Of a DNA stretch of 64,000 nt, positions 1 through 8,731 are shown one piece after another. The translations under genes and the position numbers were made by a program. This DNA is from Sva-07 sp963752815 (GTDB lineage: Bacteria > Actinomycetota > Acidimicrobiia > Acidimicrobiales > Ilumatobacteraceae). The stretch is taken from positions 1,054,001 through 1,118,000 of the forward strand of contig CAVVZI010000015.1 in the NCBI GenBank assembly GCA_963752815.1, given 5' to 3'. The notes under the pieces were generated by a model. It saw only the letters and a program-made list of their open reading frames with translations, made no database searches and had not been told where the DNA came from. Numbering within the stretch: position 1 is the first letter of the stretch; each line of letters opens with the position of its first letter.

Positions 1-2
1 AC

Positions 3-1999
3 GCGGGTGTCGCCGATCTCGGCGACTACCGGGCGAGCGGGCGCGCCGCACTGTCCCGTCTCGTGGTGATGATCGACGAATTCGCCACGATGGCGCACGA
101 CGTACCCGGGTTCCTGGCCGCGCTCGTCGGGATCGCCCAGCGCGGTCGCAGCCTCGGGGTGCACCTCGTGCTGGCGACGCAGCGGCCCGCCGGGGTCGTG
201 AACGACGACATCAGGGCGAACACCAATCTGCGCCTCGCGCTGCGGGTCAACGATCGCGCTGACGGGATCGACGTCGTCGGCGACGGTCTCCCCGCCACGT
301 TCCCGAGACAGCGGCCGGGCAGGTGTGTCGTGCGACTCGGACACGACGAGTTGGTCGTGTTCCAGGCGGCCTCGACGGCTGGCCCGCGGCCCAACGGCCG
401 CCGCGTCCTGTCGGTTCGACGGTGGCCGGTCGGCCCGACCACGTCGCACGGCGGGGCCGGGCCGCGCTGTGACGAGCTGTCGATCCTCGTCGACTCGATC
501 AGGGAGGCTGCCGAGATGACTGGGTCGGTGGCGGACGGCCGCGTGTGGCTCGAACCGCTTCCGGCATTGCTGGAAGCGGGCGCGGTGACGGACTGTGTCG
601 CCCGCGCCGATCCGGGCAACGGCGGGGGACCGCACGACGCCGTCGGGCTGATCGACGACCCGGCACGGCAGACCCGTCGTCCCCTGCGGTGGGATTGCGC
701 GGCCGGCAACCTGATGCTCGTCGGGGCGATCGGATCGGGCGTGACGTCGACGATCGTGTCGCTCGCCGCCGCGGCGTGTCGGACGTCGTCGCCCCACGAC
801 CTGCATCTCTACGTCATCGACGGGTACGGCGACCGGTCGCTCGACGGTCTGGCACAGGTCGCGCACTGCGGCGGGGTGATCCGGCTCGGAGAAGTGGAGC
901 GCGTCGATCGGCTCCTGCGGCGGCTCGATGCCGAGATCGATCGGCGCGCTGCCGACCGGGCCGACGCCGATCCGAAGATCCTGTTGATCGTCGACGGCAT
1001 CGGCGCGCTCCGGCGCTCGCTCGACGCGATCGACCGGCTCCCCGTGCTGGCCTTGCTCGACCGACTCCTCGAGGAGGGTCCGGCGGCCGGGATCACGGCG
1101 TGCTGTTCCACTGACGGCACGGCCGTCGGCGCGCCGATTCCGGCCGCCGATCGCTGGGTCTTCCGGGTCGACGAGCACGCCGCGGCCCAACTCGCCGCTC
1201 ACTCGGGTGGCCGGGCCGTGTCGGGGGATCGCCCACCAGGTCGGCTCCGACTCATGTCGTCGGGTCTCGACGCCCAGATCGCTCTGGGTGCCGACGGCTT
1301 GGCGGAGCTCCCCGGTCGGGCCGCGGGTGTCGGACCGCCGGCGATCGAACTGCTCCCGGCGTGGATCGATCCCGCCGGATTGCCCGCCAGCGGAATCCGG
1401 CAGACGACAGGCCGATCGGTCCGTCAGCTCGTGCTCGGTCGCCGGGCCGATGACCTCGAGCCGGCGTTCCTCGACGTGCCGGCCGGCGACCACATCTTCA
1501 TCGGCGGTGCCGGCCGGACCGGAACGTCGACAGCGCTCGCGCAGGTGGCCGCGGCGTGGCGCTCACTGGAGGGGGAGCGATCAGTGGTCGAGTGGCGGCC
1601 GTCGCCGGCCGGGTCGGCGAGCTGGATGAACTCGACGAGCTGGCCGGGGGTGCCGCGGCCGGCAACCGCGGACGCCTGCTCCTCGTGATCGACGATGCCC
1701 ACCGGGTCGACGACACCGACGGCGCGATCGCCACGATCCTGAAGCGAAGTGACGGTTCGATCACGATCGCCGCGGCGGCACGGCTCGACGCGGTCCGGTC
1801 TGCCTACGGCCATTGGACCCGCGAGATCGCACGGAGCCGATGTGGGGTGATCATGACGGCCGCCGGTGAGGTCGACGGTGATCTGTTGGGCGTCGTGCTC
1901 CCGCGGCGCACGCCGATCCCGGCTCGTCCCGGGCTCGGCTGGATCATCGACGGGCGCGGTCATCGACTCGCGCAGTTCGCTGGCAGACTGCCCGTATGA
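3..1999 (+). CDS. FtsK/SpoIIIE (EccC-like) ATPase, 5' partial, one frameshift
   Basis: The reading frame is open to the left edge, so the gene starts outside the window. It begins inside an FtsK/SpoIIIE ATPase domain whose Walker B reads LVVMIDEFATM, followed by the family motif LVLATQRP. Two further P-loop modules follow: GAIGSGVTST near base 720 with Walker B ILLIVDGI, and GGAGRTGTST near base 1503 with Walker B LLLVIDDAH. Both lack the P-loop lysine, so only the first domain looks catalytic. This is the layout of EccC of type VII secretion and of related FtsK-like motor proteins. The frame changes near 1560-1600, close to a run of five G at 1569; the continuation runs from 1556 to 1999. 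No other secretion component is visible, so the substrate is unknown. Confidence 0.75.
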
Positions 2000-2922
2000 C
2001 CAGGATCGTCACGGTCGGCGCAGCCCAGATGGGTCCGGTGCAGCGGGCCGACGATCGCCTGACCGTCGTCGATCGACTACGGGTGATGCTCGCGGAGGGC
2101 GCCTCGCAGGGCTGCGACCTCGTCGTGTTCCCCGAGCTGGCCCTCACCACGTTCTTCCCCCGGTGGTACCTCGACGACATCACCGACGCCGACCACTTCT
2201 ACGAGACGTCGATGCCGAACGAGGCCACCCAGCCGTTGTTCGACGAGGCGCGCGACCTCGAGATCGGGTTCTGTCTCGGCTACGCCCTGCTCGAGACGGC
2301 CGACGACGGCTCGGTCCATCGCTGGAACGTGCAGACGCTGGTCGAGCGCGACGGCTCGATCGTCGGCACGTTCAAGAAGGTGCACATCCCCGGCCACGAG
2401 TCCAACGAGCCCGGCCGGCCGTTCCAGCATCTCGAGCGGTACTACTTCGAGCCGTCACCGGTGGGGTTCGGCGTGTGGGACGCGTTCGGCGGACGGGTCG
2501 GGATGATGATCTGCAACGACCGCCGCTGGCCCGAGTCGTACCGGCTGATGGGGCTCCAGGGCGTCGAGCTCATCCTGTGTGGCTACAACACGCCGTTGCA
2601 CTACGCACCCGATCCGAGCCAGGATCCGCTGCAGGGCTTCCACAACCAGCTGGTGATGTCGTCGGGCGCGTACCAGAACGGGACGTTCGTGGTCGGCGTC
2701 GCCAAGGGCGGGGTGGAGGAGGGCGTCGACTCGCTCGCCGAGTCGTCGATCTTCGGGCCGTCCGGTGAGCTGCTCGCCCGGGCGACCACGAACGACGACG
2801 AGCTCGTCGTCGCCGAATGCGACCTCGACTGGTGCGGCCAGTACAAGAACACGCTGTTCGACTTCGCCCGCTACCGCCGCCCCGACGTCTACGGCCCCCT
2901 CACCGCCCCCCCGTCGAACTGA
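1996..2922 (+). CDS. N-carbamoyl-D-amino-acid hydrolase-like nitrilase-superfamily enzyme
   Basis: A 308-residue carbon-nitrogen hydrolase, the full usual length. The Glu-Lys-Cys triad is visible at E47 (VVFPELAL), K128 (GTFKKVHIPG) and C173 (MMICNDRRWPE). These positions and motif contexts match N-carbamoyl-D-amino-acid amidohydrolase, which releases D-amino acids, CO2 and ammonia from carbamoylated amino acids. Beta-ureidopropionase or another amidase of the same fold cannot be excluded. The ATG overlaps the stop of the preceding ATPase gene in an ATGA junction, so translation is probably coupled, although the functions seem unrelated. The protein should be a soluble cytoplasmic oligomer. 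Confidence 0.85.
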   Translation: MTRIVTVGAAQMGPVQRADDRLTVVDRLRVMLAEGASQGCDLVVFPELALTTFFPRWYLDDITDADHFYETSMPNEATQPLFDEARDLEIGFCLGYALLETADDGSVHRWNVQTLVERDGSIVGTFKKVHIPGHESNEPGRPFQHLERYYFEPSPVGFGVWDAFGGRVGMMICNDRRWPESYRLMGLQGVELILCGYNTPLHYAPDPSQDPLQGFHNQLVMSSGAYQNGTFVVGVAKGGVEEGVDSLAESSIFGPSGELLARATTNDDELVVAECDLDWCGQYKNTLFDFARYRRPDVYGPLTAPPSN

Positions 2923-2931
2923 CCCGGTCCA

Positions 2932-2983
2932 CGTTTGCGTCGGGATTTCCGAGGCGGGGTTCTCAATTTTTCCGACGCAAACG
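2932..2983. repeat. 52-nt imperfect inverted repeat, copy 1
   Basis: Outer 12-bp arms CGTTTGCGTCGG and CCGACGCAAACG are perfect (2932-2943 and 2972-2983); the inner part is an imperfect hairpin. The same terminal arms and similar inner sequence recur in the perfect palindrome at 5782-5835. The two copies bracket the molybdopterin dehydrogenase gene. This copy starts 9 nt after the N-carbamoylase stop and may act as a terminator hairpin, but there is no T-run, and the near-identical arms point to a dispersed intergenic element. Confidence 0.8.
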
Positions 2984-3086
2984 ATGATCGGAGGGGTGCT
3001 GAGGCCTGTGTTGAGGCTTGTGGTGCTTGCGGGGCTGCGGGAGAGTTCACGCGGCGGTCACAGGGGGTGGGTTTCGCTCGGCGAGC

Positions 3087-5768
3087 ATGTTTGACAAACT
3101 GTTAAGCGTGACCGACACCATCGATCCGGGGATCATCGACGCACCGCCCGCCGATCCGGTCGACGAACCCGTCTCGCTCACGGTCAACGGCACGCCGGTC
3201 ACGGTCCGCTCGGGCCACCCCCACCTCCTCGCCGCGCTGCGCGAGGAACTCGACATCACCTCGCCGAAGGACGGCTGCTCACCCTCGGGCCAGTGCGGTT
3301 GCTGCACGGTGCTCATCGACGGCAAGGCGACGGTGTCGTGCCAGTACGACGTGGCCAAGGCCGCCGGCAAGTCGGTCACGACGCTCGAAGGCGTCGAGGA
3401 GGAGGAGCGGCAGCGCTTCGCCGATGCGTTCGCCGCGTGCGGTGGCCTGCAGTGCGGGTTCTGCATCCCGGGAATCGTGATGCGGGCGAAGGCGCAGATC
3501 GACAAGAAGGGCGACTCGCTCACGAAGGAGGGCATGGCGCCCCATCTCGGCGCCCACCTGTGTCGCTGCACCGGCTACGTGAAGATCTTCGACGCCATCG
3601 ACGCCGTCGCGCACGGCAGGACGTCCGAGCCGAGCCTCGCCGGCACGGTTGGCGGGTCGGGCGCGAAGTACGAGGCGGCGGAGCTGACCCTCGGCGACCG
3701 TGGGTACATCGACGATCTCCGCGTGCCCGGGATGTTGCACGCCGCGCTGCACCTCACGGCGCACGCCCGGGCCGACATCGTCGCCATCGATCCCACCGTC
3801 GCGCTTGCGGCACCGGGCGTCGAGGCGGTGTTCACGGCCGCCGACCTGCCGGGTGAGTTGCGGGTCGGCATCATCTACAAGGACTGGCCGGTGATGATCC
3901 CGGTCGGGGGCCGCACCTCGTACGCCGGTGACGTGCTGGCGATCGTCGTGGCCGACACCCGCGCCCACGCGCGCGCCGCCGCGGAACTCCTGGAGGTCAC
4001 CTACGAGGTCCTTCCCCCGAACACCGATCCGGTCGCGGCCCTCGCCGACGGTGCGCCGATCTCCGTGTGGGGGACCGACAACAACGTCCTGTCGACCAGC
4101 GCCTACCGGCGCGGCGACGACTTCGACGACGCCTTCGCAGCGAGTGCGTTCACGGTCCACGAGACGTTCGACACGCAACGGATCGAGCACGCCTTCCTCG
4201 AGCCAGAATCGACCCTCGCCGTGCCGAGCGGCGACGCCGACGACCGCCGCCTGCACGTGTATTCGGGCGGTCAGGGTGTGTGGGACGATCGCAACGACAT
4301 CGCCAGCGTCCTCGCGCTCGACAACGAGCGGGTGACCGTCGAACTCGTCTCCAACGGCGGCGCGTTCGGCGGCAAGGAGGACATGAGCAATCAGGCCCAC
4401 GCCTCGCTCGCGGCGTGGCTCCTCGACCGGCCGGTCAAGTGCACGCTGTCGCGCGAGGAGAGCCTGCGGATGCACGCCAAGCGGCATCCGATCCACTTCG
4501 AGTACTGGGCGGGCTGCGATGCGGACGGCCGGCTCACCGCGTTGAAGGTGCGTGGCATCGGCGACTCGGGCGCCTACGCGAGTGTCGGGATGAAGGTGCT
4601 CGAGCGCGCCGCGGGGCATGCGTGTGGCGCCTATCGATGGCCTGCGCTCGACATCGAGACGATCGCCGTGCGGACCAACAACCTGGTGTGCGGGGCCTTC
4701 CGTGGATTCGGCGCCAACCAGGCGCAGTTCGCCCTCGAGGGCGTGCTCGACCGGCTTGCCGAGCGGGTCGGCATCAGCGGATGGGAGATCCGCAAGCGCA
4801 ACGTGATCCGCCCCGGTGACGAGTGGGGCCCCGGTCAGATCATGGACGACGGTGCCGGCGGCGCCGAGGCCTGCCTCGACCAGATCAAGGCCTCCTACGA
4901 CGCGGCGATCGCCGACGGCAAGGCGGTCGGCCTCGGACTGGGCCTCAAGAACTCGGGGCTCGGCAATGGCTTCCGTGAGGTGTCGAAGGCCGTCGTGCAC
5001 TTCCATCCCGATGTCGACGGTGCGCCCGGGCGCGTCGAGGTGCGCCACGGATGGACCGAGATGGGCCAGGGCGTGCACACCGTCGCGCTCCAGGTGGCGG
5101 CACAGGAACTCGGCATCGCGCCCGAGCGCATCGACGTGATCGTCGACACGTCCCGCGAACTCGGCTTCGGCCAGACCACCGGATCGCGCGGCACGCTGAT
5201 GACCGCCGGCTCGGTGAGCGAGGCGTGCGCCGCCGCGATCGCCGCTGGATGCGCGCCGGGCGTCGACTACGAGGGCGAGTACGTCATCGATTGGACCCAG
5301 AAGCTCGGCGATCCGAACGTCGAGCATCCGACGATCCACTCCTGCTTCAGCTTCGCGACGCAGATGGTGATCATCGATCGCGAGTCGGGGAGCATCGACA
5401 AGGTGGTCGCGGTCCACGACGTCGGCCGGGCGGTCAATCCGCTGCTGGTCGAGGGACAGGTCGAGGGAAGTGTGCACATGGGGCTCGGCTATGCGCTGAG
5501 CGAGGACTTCCCGACCGATCCCGAGACCGGTTTCCCGACGAACATGACGCTGCGCTCGCTCGGCATCCTGCGCGCCAAGGATGTCCCGGAGATCGAGGTG
5601 CAGATCGTCGAGGTGCCGCAGCCTCGCTCGCCCTACGGCATCAAGGGTGTCGGCGAGATCGGTCTGGTGCCCACGGCACCCGCCGTCGCCGCCGCGCTCC
5701 ACGACTACGACGGCGTCTGGCGCAACGCCTTGCCCATGGGCCTCCCCAACCACCGCGACGCCGAATAG
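3087..5768 (+). CDS. Xanthine dehydrogenase-family oxidoreductase, fused [2Fe-2S] and molybdopterin subunits
   Basis: About 893 residues. Residues 25-180 are the small iron-sulfur subunit: a plant-type ferredoxin part with CSPSGQCGCC and a following Cys, then the helical [2Fe-2S] domain with CGFCIPG and CRCTGY. The remainder is the molybdenum-cofactor large subunit, with GGAFGGKED, RGFGANQ, EMGQGVHT and the C-terminal GVGEIGLVP carrying the candidate catalytic Glu. The FAD subunit of classical xanthine dehydrogenase is absent from the protein and from the neighbours, as in aldehyde oxidoreductase-type enzymes. Substrate is unpredictable: xanthine, an aldehyde or an N-heterocycle. ATG 3087 is chosen because upstream codons look non-coding; GTG 3108 is an alternative. 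Gene-length shadow frames on the other strand are not genes. Confidence 0.85.
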   Translation: MFDKLLSVTDTIDPGIIDAPPADPVDEPVSLTVNGTPVTVRSGHPHLLAALREELDITSPKDGCSPSGQCGCCTVLIDGKATVSCQYDVAKAAGKSVTTLEGVEEEERQRFADAFAACGGLQCGFCIPGIVMRAKAQIDKKGDSLTKEGMAPHLGAHLCRCTGYVKIFDAIDAVAHGRTSEPSLAGTVGGSGAKYEAAELTLGDRGYIDDLRVPGMLHAALHLTAHARADIVAIDPTVALAAPGVEAVFTAADLPGELRVGIIYKDWPVMIPVGGRTSYAGDVLAIVVADTRAHARAAAELLEVTYEVLPPNTDPVAALADGAPISVWGTDNNVLSTSAYRRGDDFDDAFAASAFTVHETFDTQRIEHAFLEPESTLAVPSGDADDRRLHVYSGGQGVWDDRNDIASVLALDNERVTVELVSNGGAFGGKEDMSNQAHASLAAWLLDRPVKCTLSREESLRMHAKRHPIHFEYWAGCDADGRLTALKVRGIGDSGAYASVGMKVLERAAGHACGAYRWPALDIETIAVRTNNLVCGAFRGFGANQAQFALEGVLDRLAERVGISGWEIRKRNVIRPGDEWGPGQIMDDGAGGAEACLDQIKASYDAAIADGKAVGLGLGLKNSGLGNGFREVSKAVVHFHPDVDGAPGRVEVRHGWTEMGQGVHTVALQVAAQELGIAPERIDVIVDTSRELGFGQTTGSRGTLMTAGSVSEACAAAIAAGCAPGVDYEGEYVIDWTQKLGDPNVEHPTIHSCFSFATQMVIIDRESGSIDKVVAVHDVGRAVNPLLVEGQVEGSVHMGLGYALSEDFPTDPETGFPTNMTLRSLGILRAKDVPEIEVQIVEVPQPRSPYGIKGVGEIGLVPTAPAVAAALHDYDGVWRNALPMGLPNHRDAE

Positions 5769-5781
5769 CCGCCCTCAGCTC

Positions 5782-5835
5782 TCGTTTGCGTCGGGATTTC
5801 TGAGGACCGGTCCTCAGAAATCCCGACGCAAACGA
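5782..5835. repeat. 54-nt perfect palindrome, copy 2
   Basis: Every base of 5782-5808 pairs with 5809-5835 (arm begins TCGTTTGCGTCGGG; centre GGACCGGTCC). It shares its ends with the element at 2932-2983. It lies between the convergent molybdopterin dehydrogenase gene (+) and soxR (-), so a bidirectional terminator role is plausible. A perfect 27-bp arm with no loop is unusual for a terminator and more like a REP/MITE-type element. Confidence 0.9.
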
Positions 5836-5861
5836 CGTTTGGCAGAGGAGGATTGGGTCAG

Positions 5862-6313
5862 TCAGGTCGTCCGGTTGGGCGGATCGCCGAGGAGGTAGCG
5901 GGGGCCGGTCCCGAACCGCGCCGCGGCGTCGTCGGGGTTGTACAGGGCGCAGGTGTCGAGACTCAGACAGCCGCAGCCGATGCAGCCGTCGAGTTTCTCC
6001 TTCATCGCTTCGAGCATGGCGATCCGCTCGTCGAGGATCGGCTGCCACGAACTCGCCAGGCGCGCCCAGTCCTTGTGCGTGGGGTGCGAGCTTCGGGAAG
6101 GGAGTGGAGGGCGTCGCGGATGTCGCTCAGCGGGAGCCCGACCCGTTGTGCCACGCGGATGAAGCCGACCCGCCGGAGCACGTCGGCGCGATAGCGGCGG
6201 TGCCCGGCGTCCGTGCGCTCGCTGTGGATGAGGCCATTCTCCTCGTAGAACCGCAGCGCGGATGTCGCCACGCCGGACCGCGCCGCGACCTCGCCGATCG
6301 AGAACGTCTTCAC
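5862..6313 (-). CDS. soxR: SoxR, redox-sensing MerR-family activator, one frameshift
   Basis: The N-terminal part (GTG at 6313) has the MerR winged helix-turn-helix: FSIGEVAARSGVATSALRFYE, ending in the dimerisation helix. The frame changes near 6085-6095, beside a G run. The C-terminal part then reads through to CIGCGCLSLDTC, the four-cysteine [2Fe-2S] site that defines SoxR. SoxR senses redox-cycling compounds or oxidants and twists its promoter into an active form. In actinobacteria it acts directly on oxidoreductase or export genes without SoxS. Here it is divergent from the Rieske protein gene, with a matching operator between them. Confidence 0.9.
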
Positions 6314-6331
6314 GGCCGGCCACCTTCGTAC

Positions 6332-6362
6332 TTGACTTCAACCATGGTTGAAGTCTTACGGT
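6332..6362 (+). promoter_or_regulatory. MerR/SoxR-type promoter and operator
   Basis: A -35 box TTGACT (6332-6337) and a -10 box TACGGT (6357-6362) are separated by 19 bp, the over-long spacer typical of MerR-family targets. A perfect 22-bp palindrome (6334-6355, arms GACTTCAACCA/TGGTTGAAGTC) fills the spacer. The -10 ends 8 nt before the ATG at 6371, so the transcript would be leaderless. soxR is divergent and could be controlled from the same site. Confidence 0.85.
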
Positions 6363-6370
6363 AAATCGCC

Positions 6371-8023
6371 ATGAGCACAACCGAGACGACGATCGACACG
6401 GACGCCGTCGCCAACCTCGACGACCTGGCGGACGGCGCGATGCGCATGGTCAAGGTCGACGGCCACCGCGTCTGCCTGATCCGCACGGCGGGCGGGGTCC
6501 ATGCCCTCGACCACGCCTGCCCGCACGAGGGCTACGGCCTGACCCAGGGCGAACTGAACGGCGATCTCCTCACGTGCGCGTGGCACAACTGGAAGTTCCG
6601 CGTCACCGATGGCACGTGTGTGCAGGGTGAGGAAGGCGTGACGGCCCACCGGGTCGATGTCGACGACGCCGGCGACATCCGGGTGTCGATCACCCGCCCC
6701 GATCCCGAGGTGGTGCGCGGCCGCACGCTCGTCAGCCTGCGCCGCGGCATCGCCAAGGACTACACGGGCCAGGTCGCCCGCGACGTGGTGCGCCTGCTGC
6801 AGGCCAGCGCCGACCCCGGTGAGCTGATCTGGGAGGCCGTCGCCCACGGTGCACCGCGTGCCGAGTTCGGTTGGGGGCACTCGATCGCCTCGGCGACCGA
6901 TTGCCTGACGATGGTCGACCTGTACGAAGGCGACCAGCGCGCCCTGCCGCTCGTGCAGGGGATCGTGGGGATCGCCGAGTCGGAGCGGGATCGTCCGCTC
7001 AACTCGCTGCCCGTGCCCGCCCGCGGTGACGAAGCCACGCTCACGAGATTCCGCGCGGCGGTCGAATCCGAACGGACGGCCGATGCGCAGGCCCTCGTCC
7101 TCGCGGCGATCGAACGTGGCGACACCGCGGACGATCTGCGGCGCTGGTTCACCGCCGTGGTCAGCGACCATCTGCTCTCGTACGGCCACGGCGCGATCTA
7201 CGCGCAGAAGGCGTTCGAACTCCTGGCGATGATCGGGTGGGAACGGGCGGCGACCGTGCTGCCGCACCTCGTGCCGACACTCGTGTACGGCACGCGCGAG
7301 GACAAGTTGCCGTACATGCGGCCGTTCGTCCGTGGCCTCGATGCGCTCGATCTGACGATGCTCGCCGGCGTGCCGATCGTCGAGGGCTGGACGGACGACG
7401 GCACACTGCGCTCGACGTTGCTCGGCCCCGACCGGCGAGCGGCGCTCGACGCGACGGTCGCCGCGTTGCGCGACGGCGCCGGCATCGACGGCGTCCTCGA
7501 CACGGTCGTGCACACGGTGAGCGATCGCATGCTGCGGTACGACACCGACGGCGAGTTCGATTTCGCCGACGACTTCGGGTGGCTCGACATCACGCACGGC
7601 CTCACGTACGCGAGCGCCACTCGCTGGCACCACGACCAGGCGATGTCACGCGACGACGGGACGACGCCCGACCTCGTACGGCTCGCGTTGTACACCGCGT
7701 TCCTCGCCCAGTGGACCGGCCGCCACGAATGGCACGCCGGGGTGGGGGAGGAGCACGACGTCGAGCCGCTCGCCCCCGACCTCGACACCTACGGTCGCGA
7801 GCTGCAGCGTGCCTCGTTGCTCGATGGCACCTCGGCCTTCATCGTCCACGCGCACGCGGTGAAAACGAGCCGTGCCGCCTCGGTGGAGGCGGCACGGATG
7901 GATTCGGTTCGCCCGCTCGATGCGACGGCACGGTTCATGGCCGCACCGAAGCTCGAGCGGTTCGTCGCGGCGACGGTCGAGCGGTCGATCGACTTTCTGA
8001 ACGGTCGCACGCCGCGCGATTGA
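6371..8023 (+). CDS. Rieske [2Fe-2S] protein with large C-terminal domain, SoxR target
   Basis: A 550-residue protein. Residues 15-115 form a Rieske ferredoxin domain with C50-x-H52 (ACPHEGYG) and C69-x2-H72 (CAWHNWKF). The roughly 430-residue remainder is helical-looking, contains many His and Asp (for example GHSIAS, RWHHDQ, HEWH) and has no transmembrane segment or oxygenase mononuclear-iron signature that I recognise. It is likely a soluble electron-transfer or iron-binding protein. Its start lies directly behind a SoxR-type promoter, so it should be induced by redox stress. The enzymatic role of the C-terminal part is unknown. Confidence 0.75.
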   Translation: MSTTETTIDTDAVANLDDLADGAMRMVKVDGHRVCLIRTAGGVHALDHACPHEGYGLTQGELNGDLLTCAWHNWKFRVTDGTCVQGEEGVTAHRVDVDDAGDIRVSITRPDPEVVRGRTLVSLRRGIAKDYTGQVARDVVRLLQASADPGELIWEAVAHGAPRAEFGWGHSIASATDCLTMVDLYEGDQRALPLVQGIVGIAESERDRPLNSLPVPARGDEATLTRFRAAVESERTADAQALVLAAIERGDTADDLRRWFTAVVSDHLLSYGHGAIYAQKAFELLAMIGWERAATVLPHLVPTLVYGTREDKLPYMRPFVRGLDALDLTMLAGVPIVEGWTDDGTLRSTLLGPDRRAALDATVAALRDGAGIDGVLDTVVHTVSDRMLRYDTDGEFDFADDFGWLDITHGLTYASATRWHHDQAMSRDDGTTPDLVRLALYTAFLAQWTGRHEWHAGVGEEHDVEPLAPDLDTYGRELQRASLLDGTSAFIVHAHAVKTSRAASVEAARMDSVRPLDATARFMAAPKLERFVAATVERSIDFLNGRTPRD

Positions 8024-8030
8024 CCTCCCG

Positions 8031-8639
8031 TCAGTCGGTCGTCGGTTCGTCAGATTCCGGCGACCGATCGGCGGGGGCGGTGAGTGCCGCGAGCTTGGTG
8101 GTCGCCTCGGCGATGATCGCCCTGGCCTGTTCGATCTGCTCGGTGGTGCCGACACGACGGATTCGTCGGGCCTGCCCCACCATCTCGAACACCAGGGCGC
8201 GCATGTCGCCCGAGCGATCGGACGACGGCACCTCGCTCCACGGTGGAGCGGCGTCGTCGCCCTGTTCCTCCACGTAGTAGGCGAGCATCGTGCGACCGCG
8301 GTCGGTCAGCTCGAACTGGAGCTTGCCGCCCACCTCGGTGGAGGTGATCGACCCGCGATCTTCGAGCTTGCGCAGCGCCGGATAGATGGCGCCCGGACTC
8401 GGACGCCAACGGCCTTCGCTGCGGGTCTCGAGTTCGGTGATCAGCTCGTAGCCGTTCATCGGACGCTCGGACAGCAGGGTCAGGATCGACGCCGCGACGG
8501 CGCCTCGCTTGGCCCGGTGCCGTCCGCCGCCGCCTCGGCGCCCGTGATGCGGCCCGCCCCGGTCGTGTTCGGAGTAGTGGAAATGTCGGTGATGCATGGT
8601 GCGTGTTCCTCTGCGTGTTTTGTCTGTGAAGTAGTTCAA
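8031..8639 (-). CDS. PadR-family transcriptional regulator with His-rich N-terminus
   Basis: The PadR winged helix is clear: RGAVAASILTLLSERPMNGYELI, then GAIYPALRKLEDRGSI and a C-terminal dimerisation helix. Between residues 15 and 45 there is a His/Gly/Arg-rich stretch (HHRHFHYSEHDRGGPHH) that could bind metal. The TTG start at 8639 is preferred because an AAAGGAGG ribosome binding site sits 6 nt upstream. ATG at 8597 is an alternative. A large inverted repeat directly upstream suggests autoregulation. No exporter gene, the usual PadR target, is adjacent. Confidence 0.85.
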   Translation of the reverse strand: MNYFTDKTRRGTRTMHHRHFHYSEHDRGGPHHGRRGGGGRHRAKRGAVAASILTLLSERPMNGYELITELETRSEGRWRPSPGAIYPALRKLEDRGSITSTEVGGKLQFELTDRGRTMLAYYVEEQGDDAAPPWSEVPSSDRSGDMRALVFEMVGQARRIRRVGTTEQIEQARAIIAEATTKLAALTAPADRSPESDEPTTD

Positions 8640-8648
8640 GAGGAACCT

Positions 8649-8688
8649 CCTTTCGATATATCGATAAAGCTAACGATATATCGAAAGG
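8649..8688 (-). promoter_or_regulatory. PadR operator
   Basis: Perfect 15-bp inverted repeat CCTTTCGATATATCG (8649-8663) and its complement (8674-8688) with a 10-nt spacer. Each arm contains the self-palindrome CGATATATCG. It lies immediately upstream of the ribosome binding site of the PadR gene and is by far the most AT-rich spot in the neighbourhood, consistent with an operator overlapping the promoter. Confidence 0.75.
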
Positions 8689-8731
8689 GGCACAACCCTG
8701 CGTGGCAGAAATGTTCCGGGACGTCGCGAAA

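Noticed and set aside
3091..3108. TTGACA at 3091 as a -35 box for the molybdopterin dehydrogenase
   Set aside because: No -10 box at usable spacing before GTG 3108, and the hexamer lies inside the likely coding start MFDKLL.
3279..5753. Very long open frame antisense to the molybdopterin dehydrogenase gene
   Set aside because: It is a by-product of high-GC third positions on the coding strand. The protein is Arg/Ala/Asp low-complexity with no motif, while the plus-strand protein has every catalytic motif. The same applies to long plus-strand frames over 10.6-12.9 kb, 13.2-15.5 kb and the 17.6-18.5 kb part antisense to the permease.
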